DNA from: Ignavibacteriae bacterium HGW-Ignavibacteriae-1
GTDB taxonomy: Bacteria > Bacteroidota > Ignavibacteria > Kapaibacteriales > UBA2268
Reading direction: 5' to 3'
Assembly: GCA_002839825.1 (NCBI GenBank)
Contig: PGYU01000001.1
Location: 398,698 to 462,697 of the forward strand
DNA: 64,000 nucleotides
Made by a program: the position numbers and the translations under genes. Below, one piece after another: positions 8,078 through 16,790 of this stretch (within the stretch, counting starts at the first letter, position 1; each line of letters opens with the position of its first letter). The notes beneath the pieces were generated by a model that was not told the origin of the DNA, did not search any database, and saw only the letters and a list, made by a program, of their open reading frames with translations.

Positions 8078-9796
8078 ATGAAGTTTTTTAGAATCATAAC
8101 GATACTCTTATTCATAAGCATAGGGGCTGTTTTAGCCCAAAGTTCCAAAGAGTCATTACGTCTACATATCAATACAGGCGATATGGAAGCTGCACTACAA
8201 GAGATTCCAAGCGTATTGAATCAAAATCCTGATGATTTTGATGTACTAATGATGGCAGGAGATGTTTATTTGGATTACAATAGATTTGCTGATGCCATAA
8301 AAATGTACGACCGTGCAAGCCGTGAAAATCGCAAAAGCTCTGAAGCAAGACTCAAATTAGCAAAATCTCAATCACTCTCCGGCGACGTTAAAAATGCCTT
8401 AGAAACAATTAATGATGCCATCAAACGCGATGAAAAGGATTTGTCATTGACATTGGAACTTGCTAATATTTATCTACGCGCAGATTCATTATCACAAGCA
8501 GAACTTATTATCACTCGTGCACGTGAAATGGACAAAAAGAGTCCGCTGCCATATATAGGTTTAGGCGATTTATATTTCAAACAAAAAGTGTATGAATTAG
8601 CACGTGTAAATTATGAAGAAGCACTTGCAATCGAACCGAATAATATCGCAGCTCGCGAGAAATTGGCAACATCATATTTTTGGCTTGCAAATCGCGAAAT
8701 GGACGATGAATTATCGTCTGTGCTTTTCACACGTTCTTTAGAAGAGTGGAATAAAGTCACTCAACAAGACCCAAATAATGCAAAAGCGTTCTACGAGCAA
8801 GGTCGCATATTTTACATGGCTAACCAACATAGTAATGCTGCAAATGCATTGAGCAAATTTGTTCAATTGAGACCATCTAATTCAGAAGCACGTTGGTTGC
8901 TAGCACAATCGTTTGAAAAAGTTCAGAGATATGATTCAGCTATGTATCACCTCGAAATAGTTGCCAGAGAAATTGATTCTGTCAAAATTCAAGCTTCAAT
9001 CTTATTAGCACGAGGCTATTTTGATATCAAAGATTATCAAAAGGCGATAACTACTTTTGCGAACATAGACAAAGACACAACTATGGAAGTAGTAGATTTC
9101 CAAAGATGGGGACAAGCCTATTTGTTGCTTCAAGACACGGTGAATGCACTTGCTATTTGGGATAGAACTGCTAAGGCGAATCCGACTGAAAATTGCAAGG
9201 TAATGGACCAAATGGGATACATTTACCAAAGAATTTTGAAATATCAAGAGGCAATTGACATATTGAAATTAAGATTGAATTATGCAGAATGTAATGATGA
9301 TAAAATTAATATCGTGCATTATTTAATCGGTCAAAGTTATTTGCTTTCCGAACGTCCTGCAGAAGCAATTGAGCCATTACGTAAGTCAATCGAACTTGAT
9401 TCGACCTTCTTATTCGCACGTTTGAGCCTTGCTGATGCATTAGCATCCAATAAAGATTTTGATAATGCTGTATTAGAATTTGAAAAATTGATTGAATTAG
9501 GACGCCAAGACACAGCTAAAAACAACTTTGCTTTGGTGCAGGGCTTCAATAAATTAGCCGGCATGTACATGGAACAAAAGAAATTTAACGAAGTAATCAA
9601 AGTTGGCGAACGATGGGCTTCGGTATTCGAAAATGAAGCATACCCTTATTTATATATTGCAATTGCATATCATAATTTAGGTAATGGAAAATCAGCTTGT
9701 ACAAATTACAGGAAAGTTTTGAAAATTGACCCAAAAAATCAATCAGCTTCAAAAAACTTGAAATTGCTCCAAGATTCAGGCTCCTGCGACAATTAA
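8078..9796 (+). CDS. Secreted tetratricopeptide repeat protein
   Basis: A 572-residue protein with a cleavable-looking signal peptide (cut after about VLAQ, residue 21) followed by TPR units along nearly the whole length. Clear 34-residue units include FADAIKMYDRASRENRKSSE, ELARVNYEEALAIEPNN and the last one, GKSACTNYRKVLKIDPKNQ. TPR proteins mediate protein-protein contacts, so this is probably a periplasmic scaffold. It is the last gene of the exbB-exbD-exbD-tonB operon, 29 bases after the PstS-like lipoprotein, and is followed by a strong terminator. It may link the motor to an outer-membrane partner; this is inference from position. Confidence 0.85.
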   Translation: MKFFRIITILLFISIGAVLAQSSKESLRLHINTGDMEAALQEIPSVLNQNPDDFDVLMMAGDVYLDYNRFADAIKMYDRASRENRKSSEARLKLAKSQSLSGDVKNALETINDAIKRDEKDLSLTLELANIYLRADSLSQAELIITRAREMDKKSPLPYIGLGDLYFKQKVYELARVNYEEALAIEPNNIAAREKLATSYFWLANREMDDELSSVLFTRSLEEWNKVTQQDPNNAKAFYEQGRIFYMANQHSNAANALSKFVQLRPSNSEARWLLAQSFEKVQRYDSAMYHLEIVAREIDSVKIQASILLARGYFDIKDYQKAITTFANIDKDTTMEVVDFQRWGQAYLLLQDTVNALAIWDRTAKANPTENCKVMDQMGYIYQRILKYQEAIDILKLRLNYAECNDDKINIVHYLIGQSYLLSERPAEAIEPLRKSIELDSTFLFARLSLADALASNKDFDNAVLEFEKLIELGRQDTAKNNFALVQGFNKLAGMYMEQKKFNEVIKVGERWASVFENEAYPYLYIAIAYHNLGNGKSACTNYRKVLKIDPKNQSASKNLKLLQDSGSCDN

Positions 9797-9812
9797 GAGC
9801 TTTTTTATCTTT

Positions 9813-9846
9813 AAAAGAGACTGTTTTTTTTGAACAGTCTCTTTTT
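9813..9846 (+). terminator. Rho-independent terminator after the TonB-motor operon
   Basis: 13-bp perfect inverted repeat AAAAGAGACTGTT/AACAGTCTCTTTT with a T-rich 7-base loop, ending in T residues. It closes the operon that begins at the STAS or exbB gene. Confidence 0.9.
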
Positions 9847-9910
9847 CATTTTGGAAAAAGGCAGAATAGTTCTTAAATTTGTAAGATTGTTTTGATACGA
9901 AATTAAAAAA

Positions 9911-10426
9911 ATGTTAAAATTAGATATATCGGGAATGGCTGATGGCGAATATGAGTTCACACTTGTCGAGCCGGTATCTAAATTGAATAGCCCTTTTGAG
10001 GAGTTTGTCGGTGATGTACATTTTGAGGGGACTGTTCGCAAATTGGGTCATCGTTACAATTTGAAAGCGGAGCTGAAAGGCACTGCGAGACTCATTTGCG
10101 ACCGCTCACTAATCGAATTTGACGAGCTGATTGAATCTGAGCTTTTTATGTCTTTCATAGCAGATACGAAAGCATTTTTGGAATTGACGGGTCAAGAACA
10201 TAAGCATAACGAAGTAATCATTCGCGAAGATTACAAATACATAGATGTTTCGCCTTACGTAATGGAAAGCCTTGCATTGGAGTTGCCGTTGAAAAGGATA
10301 GCTCCTGAATTTAGAGACAAGGAACTGAAAGAAATTTTCCCCGAAGTTGCAGATAAACTTCGTGAGGAAAATGAAAATGATATAGATGATAGATGGTCGA
10401 AGTTAAAAAACATAAAAATAAACTAA
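9911..10426 (+). CDS. yceD: DUF177 (YceD) family protein
   Basis: A 171-residue protein of the YceD/DUF177 family, linked in other bacteria and plants to 23S rRNA accumulation. It sits just before rpmF and plsX, the classic YceD position. The core matches GTARLICDRSLIEFDE (about residues 57-72), but the usual C-x2-C pair is reduced to C63-x2-S66. The C-terminal region keeps the YVMESLALELPLK block. The tail ends in an acidic and then basic helix. The call is based on that core plus synteny; without rpmF next to it I would be less sure. Confidence 0.82.
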   Translation: MLKLDISGMADGEYEFTLVEPVSKLNSPFEEFVGDVHFEGTVRKLGHRYNLKAELKGTARLICDRSLIEFDELIESELFMSFIADTKAFLELTGQEHKHNEVIIREDYKYIDVSPYVMESLALELPLKRIAPEFRDKELKEIFPEVADKLREENENDIDDRWSKLKNIKIN

Positions 10427-10445
10427 TTTTTTTTTGGAGTAAAAA

Positions 10446-10622
10446 ATGCCAAATCCTAAACGGAAACACTCGAAATCGAGAAGAGACAAAAGACGTACTC
10501 ATTACAAGGCAACGTCAATGCAAACTGCAGTTTGCCCCCAATGTGCCGCTGTAAAATTATCCCACGCCGCTTGCCCGGAATGTGGGTATTACAATGGTAG
10601 AAAGGCTTTAGCTTCTCTTTAA
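10446..10622 (+). CDS. rpmF: 50S ribosomal protein L32
   Basis: A 58-residue protein, MPNPKRKHSKSRRDKRR at the N-terminus, with a zinc-ribbon in the second half (CPQC and CPEC, residues 34-37 and 48-51). This is the cysteine-containing form of L32. TTGGAGT upstream of the ATG serves as ribosome-binding site. It lies 19 bases after yceD and 24 before plsX, the conserved yceD-rpmF-plsX arrangement. In many bacteria this order links ribosome assembly with fatty-acid synthesis at the transcript level. Confidence 0.95.
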   Translation: MPNPKRKHSKSRRDKRRTHYKATSMQTAVCPQCAAVKLSHAACPECGYYNGRKALASL

Positions 10623-10646
10623 TGATTTTATTCTTAATGATTTCAT

Positions 10647-11666
10647 ATGCCTGTTAACAAACTAAAGATTGTATTGGACGCTATGGGTGGCGATTTCGCT
10701 CCCGATAATGAACTTCAAGGTGCTGTAGAGTTTATGAACAACCCTCAAAACCATGATGTCCAAATAATCCTTACAGGTGATGAATCATTATTGAAGGAAA
10801 GAATCAAAGCTTTGAATATATCGCATGATTTCGAAATCGTAAATTGTAAGGATAAAGTTACAATGGATGATGAACCTACTGATATAATCAAACGCAAAAG
10901 AGATTCATCGCTTTACAGAGGGATTGAACTTGTCAAAGATGCAAAAGCTGATGCTTTTGTTTCTTCAGGTAATACGGGTGCAGTTCATTCTACTTCTACT
11001 TTAGTATTGGGGCGTATTGCAGGGGTGAGCAGGCCGACTATCGGTACTTTTTTCCCGTCTGTAACAGATAATCCTGTACTATTGTTGGATGTCGGAGCTA
11101 ATGTTGATGCCAAACCATCGTATATTTTTCAATTTGCGGTAATGGGAAGCATCTATTCTTCACAAATCCTGGGGATTAAAAATCCCAAGATTGGTTTGTT
11201 GAATATTGGCGAAGAAGAGACCAAAGGCACTAACGACGTGCGTGAAACTTACAAACTACTGAAAGACAGTCCTTTGAATTTCATCGGAAATATCGAAGGA
11301 CGTGATATTTTTTCGGCTCAGGCTGATGTTGTAGTTTGTGATGGCTTTATCGGAAATATCGTTCTAAAGTTTGCCGAAAGTTTCTTAGGAATTTTAAAAT
11401 CGAAAATTAAAAGTTACTCTGAAGAGAGTATCATCAAAAAAATCAAAGTGGGTCTGATGGTTCCGGTTTTGAAAGATATTTTGCAACAGTTTGATTACCA
11501 AAAGTACGGCGGAGTACCTTTGCTTGGCGTCAACGGTGCTGTAATTATCGGTCATGGCAAATCATCGCCCGAAGCAGTAAAAAACATGTTAGTCAGAGCC
11601 AAAGAAATGGTTCAGAAAGAAGTTAACAAATCAATAGAATCTACACTTAAAGAATTAATAAACTAA
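10647..11666 (+). CDS. plsX: Phosphate acyltransferase PlsX
   Basis: Converts acyl-ACP and phosphate to acyl-phosphate, the acyl donor for glycerol 3-phosphate acylation by PlsY. The N-terminal VLDAMGGDFAPDN block, the SSGNTGAVHS block and the GANVDAKPSYIFQFA block are standard PlsX. The 339-residue length is normal. It is a peripheral inner-membrane enzyme in characterised species. It comes between rpmF and fabH in a co-directional cluster with gaps of 24 and 15 bases. plsY is not in the window. Confidence 0.95.
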   Translation: MPVNKLKIVLDAMGGDFAPDNELQGAVEFMNNPQNHDVQIILTGDESLLKERIKALNISHDFEIVNCKDKVTMDDEPTDIIKRKRDSSLYRGIELVKDAKADAFVSSGNTGAVHSTSTLVLGRIAGVSRPTIGTFFPSVTDNPVLLLDVGANVDAKPSYIFQFAVMGSIYSSQILGIKNPKIGLLNIGEEETKGTNDVRETYKLLKDSPLNFIGNIEGRDIFSAQADVVVCDGFIGNIVLKFAESFLGILKSKIKSYSEESIIKKIKVGLMVPVLKDILQQFDYQKYGGVPLLGVNGAVIIGHGKSSPEAVKNMLVRAKEMVQKEVNKSIESTLKELIN

Positions 11667-11681
11667 TTAAAGTCACTCAAA

Positions 11682-12671
11682 ATGTCAGCAACAATTACAT
11701 CAATTGCACATTACTTACCTCCCGAAATTTACACAAACGAATATTTTGAAAAGTATCTCGAAACTACACACGATTGGATTATGGCACGTACCGGAATTGC
11801 GGAAAGAAGATTTGCAAAATCCGGTGGAACATCAGATTTGATAGTACCCGCAGCTTTGGAATGTATTGAAAAACGTGGAATAGACAAAAACGAAATTGAT
11901 TGTATCTTGGTGGCAACGGTTACTCCCGACCACTTTTTCCCGTCAACAGCAGCATTAGTCCAACACAAACTCGATATTAAGAATTGCTGGGGTTTTGATA
12001 TTTCAGCAGCTTGTTCGGGGTTTGTATTTGCAATTTCAACTGCAAAAAGTTTAGTGGAATCCGGTATGGCGAAAAAAGTACTCTTATGTGGTGCTGATAA
12101 AATGAGCTCGATTGTCAATTTCAACGACCGTGCTCAAGCAGTACTTTTTGGCGATGGCGCCGGAGTATGTATAATTGAAAAATCTAATGACGAAAATCTG
12201 GGTATCCTCGACCAAATCTTACGAATTGACGGATTAGGTGGTCAGTATCTTCACCAAAAAGCCGGTGGAAGTGCGAAACCATCATCTGCCGCAACAGTCG
12301 CAGCGGAAGAACATTATATTTATCAAGATGGTCAAGCTGTATTCAAACATGCCGTAAAAGGTATGGCAGATGTTTCTGTAGATATAATGAAAAAGAACAA
12401 TCTCACAAGTGATGATATTTCATGGTTAGTACCGCATCAAGCAAATTTGCGAATTATTGCAGCAACAGCAAATAGAATGGAACTTGACCCCGAAAAAGTC
12501 ATGATAAATATCGAAAAATATGGCAACACTACGGCTGCCACAATTCCTATTTGTCTTTCCGAGTGGTACCAAAACGGAAAAATCAACAAAGGTGATAATT
12601 TGATATTGTCAAGCTTTGGTGCAGGTTTTACTTGGGGTGCAGTTTATTTGAAATGGAATATGAACGACTAA
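11682..12671 (+). CDS. fabH: Beta-ketoacyl-ACP synthase III
   Basis: Starts fatty-acid chains by condensing acetyl-CoA (or a branched acyl-CoA) with malonyl-ACP. The catalytic triad is visible as C111 (SAACSGFVFA), H252 (VPHQANLRI) and N282 (YGNTTAATIP). The 329-residue length matches FabH. The conserved N-terminal WIMARTGIAERR block is present. Which primer it prefers cannot be read from the sequence. It is the second enzyme gene of the plsX-fabH-fabD-fabG-acpP-fabF run. Confidence 0.95.
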   Translation: MSATITSIAHYLPPEIYTNEYFEKYLETTHDWIMARTGIAERRFAKSGGTSDLIVPAALECIEKRGIDKNEIDCILVATVTPDHFFPSTAALVQHKLDIKNCWGFDISAACSGFVFAISTAKSLVESGMAKKVLLCGADKMSSIVNFNDRAQAVLFGDGAGVCIIEKSNDENLGILDQILRIDGLGGQYLHQKAGGSAKPSSAATVAAEEHYIYQDGQAVFKHAVKGMADVSVDIMKKNNLTSDDISWLVPHQANLRIIAATANRMELDPEKVMINIEKYGNTTAATIPICLSEWYQNGKINKGDNLILSSFGAGFTWGAVYLKWNMND

Positions 12672-12684
12672 GCAGGATTGGGAA

Positions 12685-13608
12685 ATGAAAACAGCACTAT
12701 TATTTTCAGGACAAGGCTCGCAATATGTCGGCATGTTGAAAGATGTTTACGAAAATTCATCGTTTGCTAAGGATTTAATCAACCATGCAAATGAAGTTGT
12801 CGGATTCAATCTTTCGGAAATTTGTTTTGATGGACCGTTAGAAACTTTGAAAGAAACTCGATATACTCAGCCGGCAATATTTTTGCACTCGGCAGTGGCA
12901 TTTAGTCTAATTGGTGAAAAACTTGATTTCTTGGGAGTGGCAGGGCATTCGGTTGGCGAATATGCAGCTTTGTATGCAGCAGGTGTATTGAGATTCGATG
13001 ATGCAATAAGGCTTGTTGCGAAAAGAGGAAAACTGATGTTCGAAGCAGGAACGCATTTGCCGGGTACAATGTTTGCAGTTATCAATCTTGATGACGAAAA
13101 GCTCATTGATGTTTGCCGCGAATTAACCGAAAAAGGCGATGGAAATGTCGTTGTTCCAGCTAACTTTAATTCTCCCGGTCAGATTGTCGTATCGGGTTCG
13201 GCGGATTACTTGCGTCAAAATGTGGAAGCATTCAAAGCAGCAGGAGCAAGAATGGTGAAAGAACTCGTCGTAAGCGGTGCTTTTCATTCGCCTCTTATGG
13301 AACCTGCGAAATTGGAACTTGAAGCAGAGATTAATTCGATTGAGTTCAACGATGCAAAAGTTCCTGTTTATGCAAATGTGACAGCAGCACCTGTTACTGA
13401 TGCAACGCAAATTAAGCAATTGCTTATCAACCAGCTGATTTCACCTGTTCTATGGACGAAAACGATGGAGAATATGAATAAGCAAGGTTTTGAGGCGGTA
13501 ATTGAAATTGGACCGGGCAATGTTTTGCAAGGTTTAGCAAAAAGAACAGTATCAGAATTTTCAATCGAAGGCATAGATAATTTTAAAGATTTGCAAAAAT
13601 ATTTATAA
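12685..13608 (+). CDS. fabD: Malonyl-CoA:ACP transacylase
   Basis: Moves malonyl groups from CoA to acyl carrier protein. The N-terminal FSGQGSQYVGM and nucleophile motif GHSVGEY (S89) are present, with the partner histidine in SGAFHSPLM near residue 198. The 307 residues match FabD. The start lies 13 bases after fabH. No fusion to other domains, so this is the dissociated type II system. Confidence 0.95.
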   Translation: MKTALLFSGQGSQYVGMLKDVYENSSFAKDLINHANEVVGFNLSEICFDGPLETLKETRYTQPAIFLHSAVAFSLIGEKLDFLGVAGHSVGEYAALYAAGVLRFDDAIRLVAKRGKLMFEAGTHLPGTMFAVINLDDEKLIDVCRELTEKGDGNVVVPANFNSPGQIVVSGSADYLRQNVEAFKAAGARMVKELVVSGAFHSPLMEPAKLELEAEINSIEFNDAKVPVYANVTAAPVTDATQIKQLLINQLISPVLWTKTMENMNKQGFEAVIEIGPGNVLQGLAKRTVSEFSIEGIDNFKDLQKYL

Positions 13609-13656
13609 TTGACAAAGATTTTCATTAATTTTATATTTTATAATTTTACAAATTTC

Positions 13657-14394
13657 ATGAAAGAAAAAATAGTAATAGTAACAGGCGGCAATAAAGGCAT
13701 CGGTAGGGCAATTTCACACAAATTCGCCCAAATGGGTGCCAAAGTGAAAGTTTTTGCACGTACAATTCCTGACGATTTGGCAGGATTTGTTGATGGCAAT
13801 TCAGAATTGCTGAACAATATCGAATTTTTTGCGGTAGATGTCTCAGATTTTGACTCTGTTGCCGAATCAGTTAACCAAATTGTCAAATCCGAAGGTAAAA
13901 TTGACGTACTTGTCAATAACGCCGGAGTGACTAAAGACAATTTGTTGATGCGTATGTCACCTGAAGATTGGGATTTCGTAATGGATATAAATCTTAAGGG
14001 TGCATTCAATTGCTCTAAAGCGGTAATTAGGACTATGATGGGGCAGCGATATGGCAGAATCATCAATATCGGTTCGATTGTCGGCACAATTGGCAACCCC
14101 GGGCAAATCAATTATTCGGCGTCAAAAGCAGGATTAGTTGGATTGACAAAGTCTATGGCAAAAGAATTAGCATCACGCAATATATTAGTGAATTTGATTG
14201 CACCCGGATATGTTGAAACCAACATGACCGATGCACTTAACGAAGAGCAAAAGGCAAAATTAGTCGAGAATATCCCATTGAGAAGAGTTGCAAACCCTTC
14301 TGAAATTGCAGATGTTGTTGCTTTTTTCGCCCAAGACGATTCGAAATACATCACAGGGCAAGTTTTGCATGTTGATGGTGGATTAGCAATTTAA
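13657..14394 (+). CDS. fabG: 3-oxoacyl-ACP reductase
   Basis: NADPH-dependent reductase of the fatty-acid elongation cycle, a short-chain dehydrogenase. It has TGGNKGIG cofactor binding near the N-terminus, NNAG, the catalytic S140-Y153-K157 set (YSASK) and a C-terminal GQVLHVDGGL block typical of FabG. I chose ATG 13657, giving 245 residues and the normal N-terminus MKEKIVIVTGG. An upstream TTG at 13609 would add 16 residues with no family counterpart. Its position between fabD and acpP fixes the role among the many SDR enzymes. Confidence 0.94.
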   Translation: MKEKIVIVTGGNKGIGRAISHKFAQMGAKVKVFARTIPDDLAGFVDGNSELLNNIEFFAVDVSDFDSVAESVNQIVKSEGKIDVLVNNAGVTKDNLLMRMSPEDWDFVMDINLKGAFNCSKAVIRTMMGQRYGRIINIGSIVGTIGNPGQINYSASKAGLVGLTKSMAKELASRNILVNLIAPGYVETNMTDALNEEQKAKLVENIPLRRVANPSEIADVVAFFAQDDSKYITGQVLHVDGGLAI

Positions 14395-14441
14395 AAAATA
14401 CATTTTTAGATAATTTTTAATAACATATTTTGAGGTTCAAA

Positions 14442-14678
14442 ATGTCAGAGGATTTAAAATCAAAAGTAATTGATATCATTGTGAAAAAACTTGGAGTGGA
14501 ACGCTCACAAGTTACAGAAGACGCTTCATTCACAAAAGATCTTGGGGCTGATTCGTTAGATACAGTGGAGTTAATTATGGAATTTGAAAAAGAGTTTGAT
14601 ATAACAATCGAAGATAGTGACGCCGAAAGAATTCAGACTGTTGGCAATGTAATCAACTATCTAAACGAACGCAATTAA
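14442..14678 (+). CDS. acpP: Acyl carrier protein
   Basis: A 78-residue acidic protein with the [10 protein letters not shown] motif; S38 takes the 4'-phosphopantetheine arm that carries growing acyl chains. ATG 14442 gives the normal N-terminus MSEDLKSKV, and TGAGG just upstream supports it; an in-frame TTG at 14430 would add four unneeded residues. It lies between fabG and fabF as in E. coli and most relatives. Confidence 0.96.
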   Translation: MSEDLKSKVIDIIVKKLGVERSQVTEDASFTKDLGADSLDTVELIMEFEKEFDITIEDSDAERIQTVGNVINYLNERN

Positions 14679-14700
14679 TTATAAATTAAGCGAGTAGCTT

Positions 14701-15960
14701 ATGTCAAAATATAATTTTCCTAAGGTAGTAGTTACCGGAATGGGCGCGGTTTCACCTATTGGCAATACACTCCAAGATTACTGGAGTGGTTTATTGTCAG
14801 GCAAAAGTGGAGCTGCACCTATTACAAAGTTCGATGCTACAGAATATAAAACGCAGTTTGCATGTGAAGTCAAAAATTATGAAGCGACTTTACACATTAG
14901 TGCCAAAGAAACCCAAAGAATGGACTTATTTACCCAATATGCCCTTTCCTCGGCTGCTATGGCAGTAGAAGATGCAAAAATCAATTTCGATAACTTGGAC
15001 AGAAACCGAATCGGTGTTATCATCGGCTCGGGAATTGGCGGCATGTGGACATATCACCATCAACAACAAAATCTGTACGAACGTGATGGTAAGCCCGATA
15101 GAATTTCCCCATTTTTTGTTCCGATGTTAATTTCGGATATTGCTGCCGGACACGTAGCAATCAGATGGGGCTTGAAAGGACCAAATTATGCAACCGTTTC
15201 CGCATGTGCCACCTCATCGCATTCTATTGCAGATGCTTTGATGTTGATTCAAAGAGGCGATGCAGACATGATGGTTGTCGGTGGTAGCGAAGCTGTCGTT
15301 TGTCCGATGGGTGTTGGTGGCTTTAATGCCATGAAAGCCTTGTCAACTCGAAATGACGACCCTGCGACTGCAAGCCGACCTTTCGACAAAGACCGTGATG
15401 GCTTTGTGATTGGCGAAGGTTCAGGTATTTTAATTCTGGAAACATTGGAACATGCTCTCAACCGTGGTGCCGATATTTATTGCGAAATAGCAGGAATCGG
15501 GCTGACTGATGATGCTTTTCACATTACTCAACCGGCTCCGGGTGGTGAAGGTGCTGTTCGTTCTATGTCATTATGTATTAAAGATGCGGGATTAGTTCCG
15601 GAGGACATTGATTATATCAATGCTCACGGTACTTCGACTCCATTTAATGACAGAAATGAAACAGCTGCGATTAAAACTGTTTTCGGCGACCATGCCTATA
15701 AATTGGTTGTAAGCTCCACGAAGTCCATGACTGGGCATTTGTTGGGTGCTGCAGGTGCTATCGAAGCTATCGCTACTGTGATGGCAATCAAAAATTCGAA
15801 GATTCCACCTACAATCAATTATAATACGCCTGACCCCGATTGCGATTTGAATTACGCTCCAAACAAATTTGTCGAACGTGAAATTAAAGCTGCAGTCAGC
15901 AATACTTTCGGGTTTGGCGGGCACAATGCTTCTTTATGTTTCAAAGCATACGAACAATAA
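14701..15960 (+). CDS. fabF: Beta-ketoacyl-ACP synthase II
   Basis: Elongating condensing enzyme. The Cys-His-His active site is visible as C169 (VSACATSSHSI), H309 (NAHGTSTPFND) and H346 (MTGHLLGAAG). At 419 residues, with the VVTGMGAVSPIG N-terminus, it is a normal FabF. It directly follows acpP with a 22-base gap, and rnc follows within 10 bases. No FabB- or FabZ-type gene is in the window, so other cycle steps are encoded elsewhere. Confidence 0.95.
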   Translation: MSKYNFPKVVVTGMGAVSPIGNTLQDYWSGLLSGKSGAAPITKFDATEYKTQFACEVKNYEATLHISAKETQRMDLFTQYALSSAAMAVEDAKINFDNLDRNRIGVIIGSGIGGMWTYHHQQQNLYERDGKPDRISPFFVPMLISDIAAGHVAIRWGLKGPNYATVSACATSSHSIADALMLIQRGDADMMVVGGSEAVVCPMGVGGFNAMKALSTRNDDPATASRPFDKDRDGFVIGEGSGILILETLEHALNRGADIYCEIAGIGLTDDAFHITQPAPGGEGAVRSMSLCIKDAGLVPEDIDYINAHGTSTPFNDRNETAAIKTVFGDHAYKLVVSSTKSMTGHLLGAAGAIEAIATVMAIKNSKIPPTINYNTPDPDCDLNYAPNKFVEREIKAAVSNTFGFGGHNASLCFKAYEQ

Positions 15961-15970
15961 TGTGAATGAC

Positions 15971-16768
15971 ATGAAAAGTGAATTCCCTGATATTAAAAGT
16001 TCGCAAAACTTTAATATGGGAAGTTCAGATATTATTAAATCCGAACTCAAGGATAAATTCCCTGAGCTCGGGTTTTTAATAGGTGAAGTCCGAGAAAGTT
16101 TTGCTGAGATGCTTGGCGTTGAAATCGGCAGAATAGGCATATACGAAGAAGCTTTGACGCATCGTTCGTACCCTGTGCAAACTGAGTCTAAGTCTCCATC
16201 TTCTAATGAAAGATTGGAATTTCTCGGTGATGCAATTTTGGATATGATTGTAGCAGAGTATCTTTTTGTTTATTACAATATTGATAGCGAGGGAACTTTA
16301 ACCAAGCTACGTTCAAGATTGGTGAACAAGCATTCATTAGCTATCTGTGGCAAGAAAATGAACATTGAAAGATTTTTGCGTATTAGCCACAGTGCTGCCA
16401 AAACAGTTCAAGCAGGAAATGAAACAATCCTTGCTGACGCTATGGAAGCTATTATTGCAGCTATCTATCTTGATTTGGGTCTTGATGAAGCACGAAAATT
16501 CATTATAAACAAAATGTTTCCTTTGATAATACAAGAAACATTACTTGACGATAACAATTACAAAAGCAGATTGTTGGAATTAGTCCAAGCCGAAGGCAAG
16601 AAATCACCTGAATACATTGTTCTTGATGAAGATGGACCGCCTCACAATAAAAACTATACGGTTGCTGTCGTAATCGAAGGAATTCAGAGCGGCGTTGGTA
16701 AAGGTAAAAGTAAGAAAGATGCCGAACAAATTGCCGCAAAAAGAGCATTAATAAGTCATTATTTATAG
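15971..16768 (+). CDS. rnc: Ribonuclease III
   Basis: Cleaves double-stranded RNA in rRNA maturation and regulation. The catalytic signature NERLEFLGDAIL starts at residue 79, and a second acidic cluster is in ETILADAMEAIIAAIYLD. A C-terminal double-stranded RNA-binding domain covers about residues 195-265 and includes SGVGKGKSKKDAEQIAAKRAL. The ATG at 15971 gives 265 residues; a GTG at 15962 is an alternative. About 40 residues precede the RNase III fold and look unstructured. It follows fabF directly, the usual fab-rnc link. Confidence 0.94.
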   Translation: MKSEFPDIKSSQNFNMGSSDIIKSELKDKFPELGFLIGEVRESFAEMLGVEIGRIGIYEEALTHRSYPVQTESKSPSSNERLEFLGDAILDMIVAEYLFVYYNIDSEGTLTKLRSRLVNKHSLAICGKKMNIERFLRISHSAAKTVQAGNETILADAMEAIIAAIYLDLGLDEARKFIINKMFPLIIQETLLDDNNYKSRLLELVQAEGKKSPEYIVLDEDGPPHNKNYTVAVVIEGIQSGVGKGKSKKDAEQIAAKRALISHYL

Positions 16769-16790
16769 AATTATTTTAACAAAATAAAAA

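Noticed and set aside
13638..14111. A 157-codon frame antisense to fabG
   Set aside because: Shadow of fabG; composition mirrors its codon pattern.
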